64,000 bases of DNA from Sphingorhabdus rigui (GTDB taxonomy: Bacteria; Pseudomonadota; Alphaproteobacteria; Sphingomonadales; Sphingomonadaceae): assembly GCF_014196595.1 (NCBI RefSeq), contig NZ_JACIEA010000002.1:136291-200290 (forward strand), in the 5' to 3' direction. A model generated the notes under the pieces. That model had not been told where the DNA came from. It worked only from the letters and a program-made list of their open reading frames with translations, and did not search any database. Shown here piece after piece: positions 63,663 through 64,000 of this stretch. Every line of letters begins with the position of its first letter. Positions within the stretch are counted from its first letter, which is position 1. Position numbers and translations under genes: made by a program.

Positions 63663-63737
63663 GGGCGTATAGCTCAGCGGTAGAGCACTGCATTGACATT
63701 GCAGGGGTCGCAAGTTCAAACCTTGCTACGCCCACCA
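63663..63737 (+). tRNA. tRNA-Val (anticodon GAC)
   Basis: 75-base cloverleaf: acceptor GGGCGTA/TACGCCC, D arm GCTC/GAGC, anticodon arm CTGCA-TTGACAT-TGCAG with anticodon GAC, T arm GCAAG-TTCAAAC-CTTGC, encoded ACCA end. Confidence 0.97.
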
Positions 63738-63740
63738 TTT

Positions 63741-63778
63741 AAAAACCCCGCCGTCCGAATGGAACGGCGGGGTTTTTT
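63741..63778 (+). terminator. Intrinsic terminator of tRNA-Val
   Basis: CCCCGCCGT (63746-63754) pairs with ACGGCGGGG (63764-63772), flanked by A5 and T6 runs. Confidence 0.9.
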
Positions 63779-64000
63779 ATTTGCGCATGAGCCGGGGGGC
63801 AAAACTCTCGCCAAACCCGCCATTTTCATCGTTACGATGCTATGTCGTGGGTGCCGTAATAATTCTCTCGCCGCTTCTCGTTTGTGCTGACATTTTTCAT
63901 TTCGCGGCGTCGCGTGTAAGCACAGGCGGCTATGGTGGATGTGATCAATCCAAAATCTGCGGAGACCTCAGTCTGCCTTACCGCAGCAGCCTCCGTCGGG
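63779..64000. other. Right-edge region, possible start of a gene
   Basis: No complete gene. An open frame begins with ATG at 63932 (MVDVINPKSAETSVCLTAAA) and continues off the window; a minus-strand frame is also open to the edge. With only 23 codons and weak ribosome site, I cannot assign either. Confidence 0.25.

Noticed and set aside
1-64000. CRISPR array or insertion sequence
   Set aside because: No regularly spaced repeats, transposase genes or paired terminal repeats were seen.

Overview
The window reads as a chromosomal segment of an alphaproteobacterium, most likely a sphingomonad (Sphingopyxis/Sphingorhabdus-like). The evidence is the cell-cycle regulators CtrA and CpdR, a TTAA-N7-TTAA CtrA box before ctrA, three TonB-dependent receptors, SapC and UPF0262 proteins, PhoD-like phosphatases, acyl-CoA dehydrogenases and moderately GC-rich coding sequence. 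The assignment is inferred from gene content; no rRNA is present. Gene density is high and many neighbours overlap by ATGA, TGATG or TAATG.

Layout. 1-436: edge-truncated, AT-rich gene for a GT-A-like glycosyltransferase. 615-3576: valine-catabolic operon (isobutyryl-CoA dehydrogenase, 3-hydroxyisobutyryl-CoA hydrolase, enoyl-CoA hydratase). 3772-3848: tRNA-Arg(CCG). 3849-8040: AT-richer segment with a nitric-oxide-type signalling locus: a stand-alone histidine-kinase dimerisation domain, an H-NOX haem protein, an HNOBA-hybrid histidine kinase, and a convergent response regulator with a MarR-like output domain. 8177-11009: acyl-CoA dehydrogenase and a Tat-exported PhoD. 11212-14621: TetR/BetI-type regulator divergent from a Rieske oxygenase and FAD oxidoreductase pair, with a palindrome between them. 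14764-20447: leftward run of XdhC, MocA-like nucleotidyltransferase, TPR sulfotransferase and TonB receptor, divergent from the molybdenum hydroxylase subunits IorA/IorB and a GNAT protein. 23915-29761: cobalamin riboswitch and B12 uptake operon (btuB, btuF, btuC, btuD) ending in a PhoD-like lipoprotein. 29764-36433: two bacterial PH-domain membrane proteins, nitronate monooxygenase, lysC, ubiG, dnaB. 36580-42430: UPF0262, GH25-like protein, cdd, dcd, saccharopine-dehydrogenase-like protein, metallophosphoesterase, M28 peptidase. 42507-46705: ctrA, M20 peptidase, pirin, arfB, free methionine-R-sulfoxide reductase. 46822-53911: PLP decarboxylase, bpt, ilvA divergent from mmsB, YtcJ-like amidohydrolase, NADP oxidoreductase. 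54113-61982: TonB receptor behind large inverted repeats, DEAD-box helicase, a small exported protein, FAD-linked oxidase, SapC, cytochrome b561. 62104-62223: a run of hairpins ending in a terminator, possibly a small RNA. 62241-64000: N-formylglutamate amidohydrolase, cpdR, tRNA-Val(GAC), terminator and right edge.

How it fits together. Most of the window is housekeeping, cell cycle and branched-chain amino acid metabolism. Valine breakdown is split between 615-3576 and mmsB at 50347. The B12 operon is a complete outer-membrane-to-cytoplasm import route under riboswitch control. XdhC and the MocA-like protein should mature the molybdenum cofactor for the divergent IorAB-type enzyme. The most unusual element is the H-NOX locus, where the parts of a soluble-guanylate-cyclase-like sensor (H-NOX, HNOBA, coiled coil) are split over proteins and joined to histidine-kinase output.
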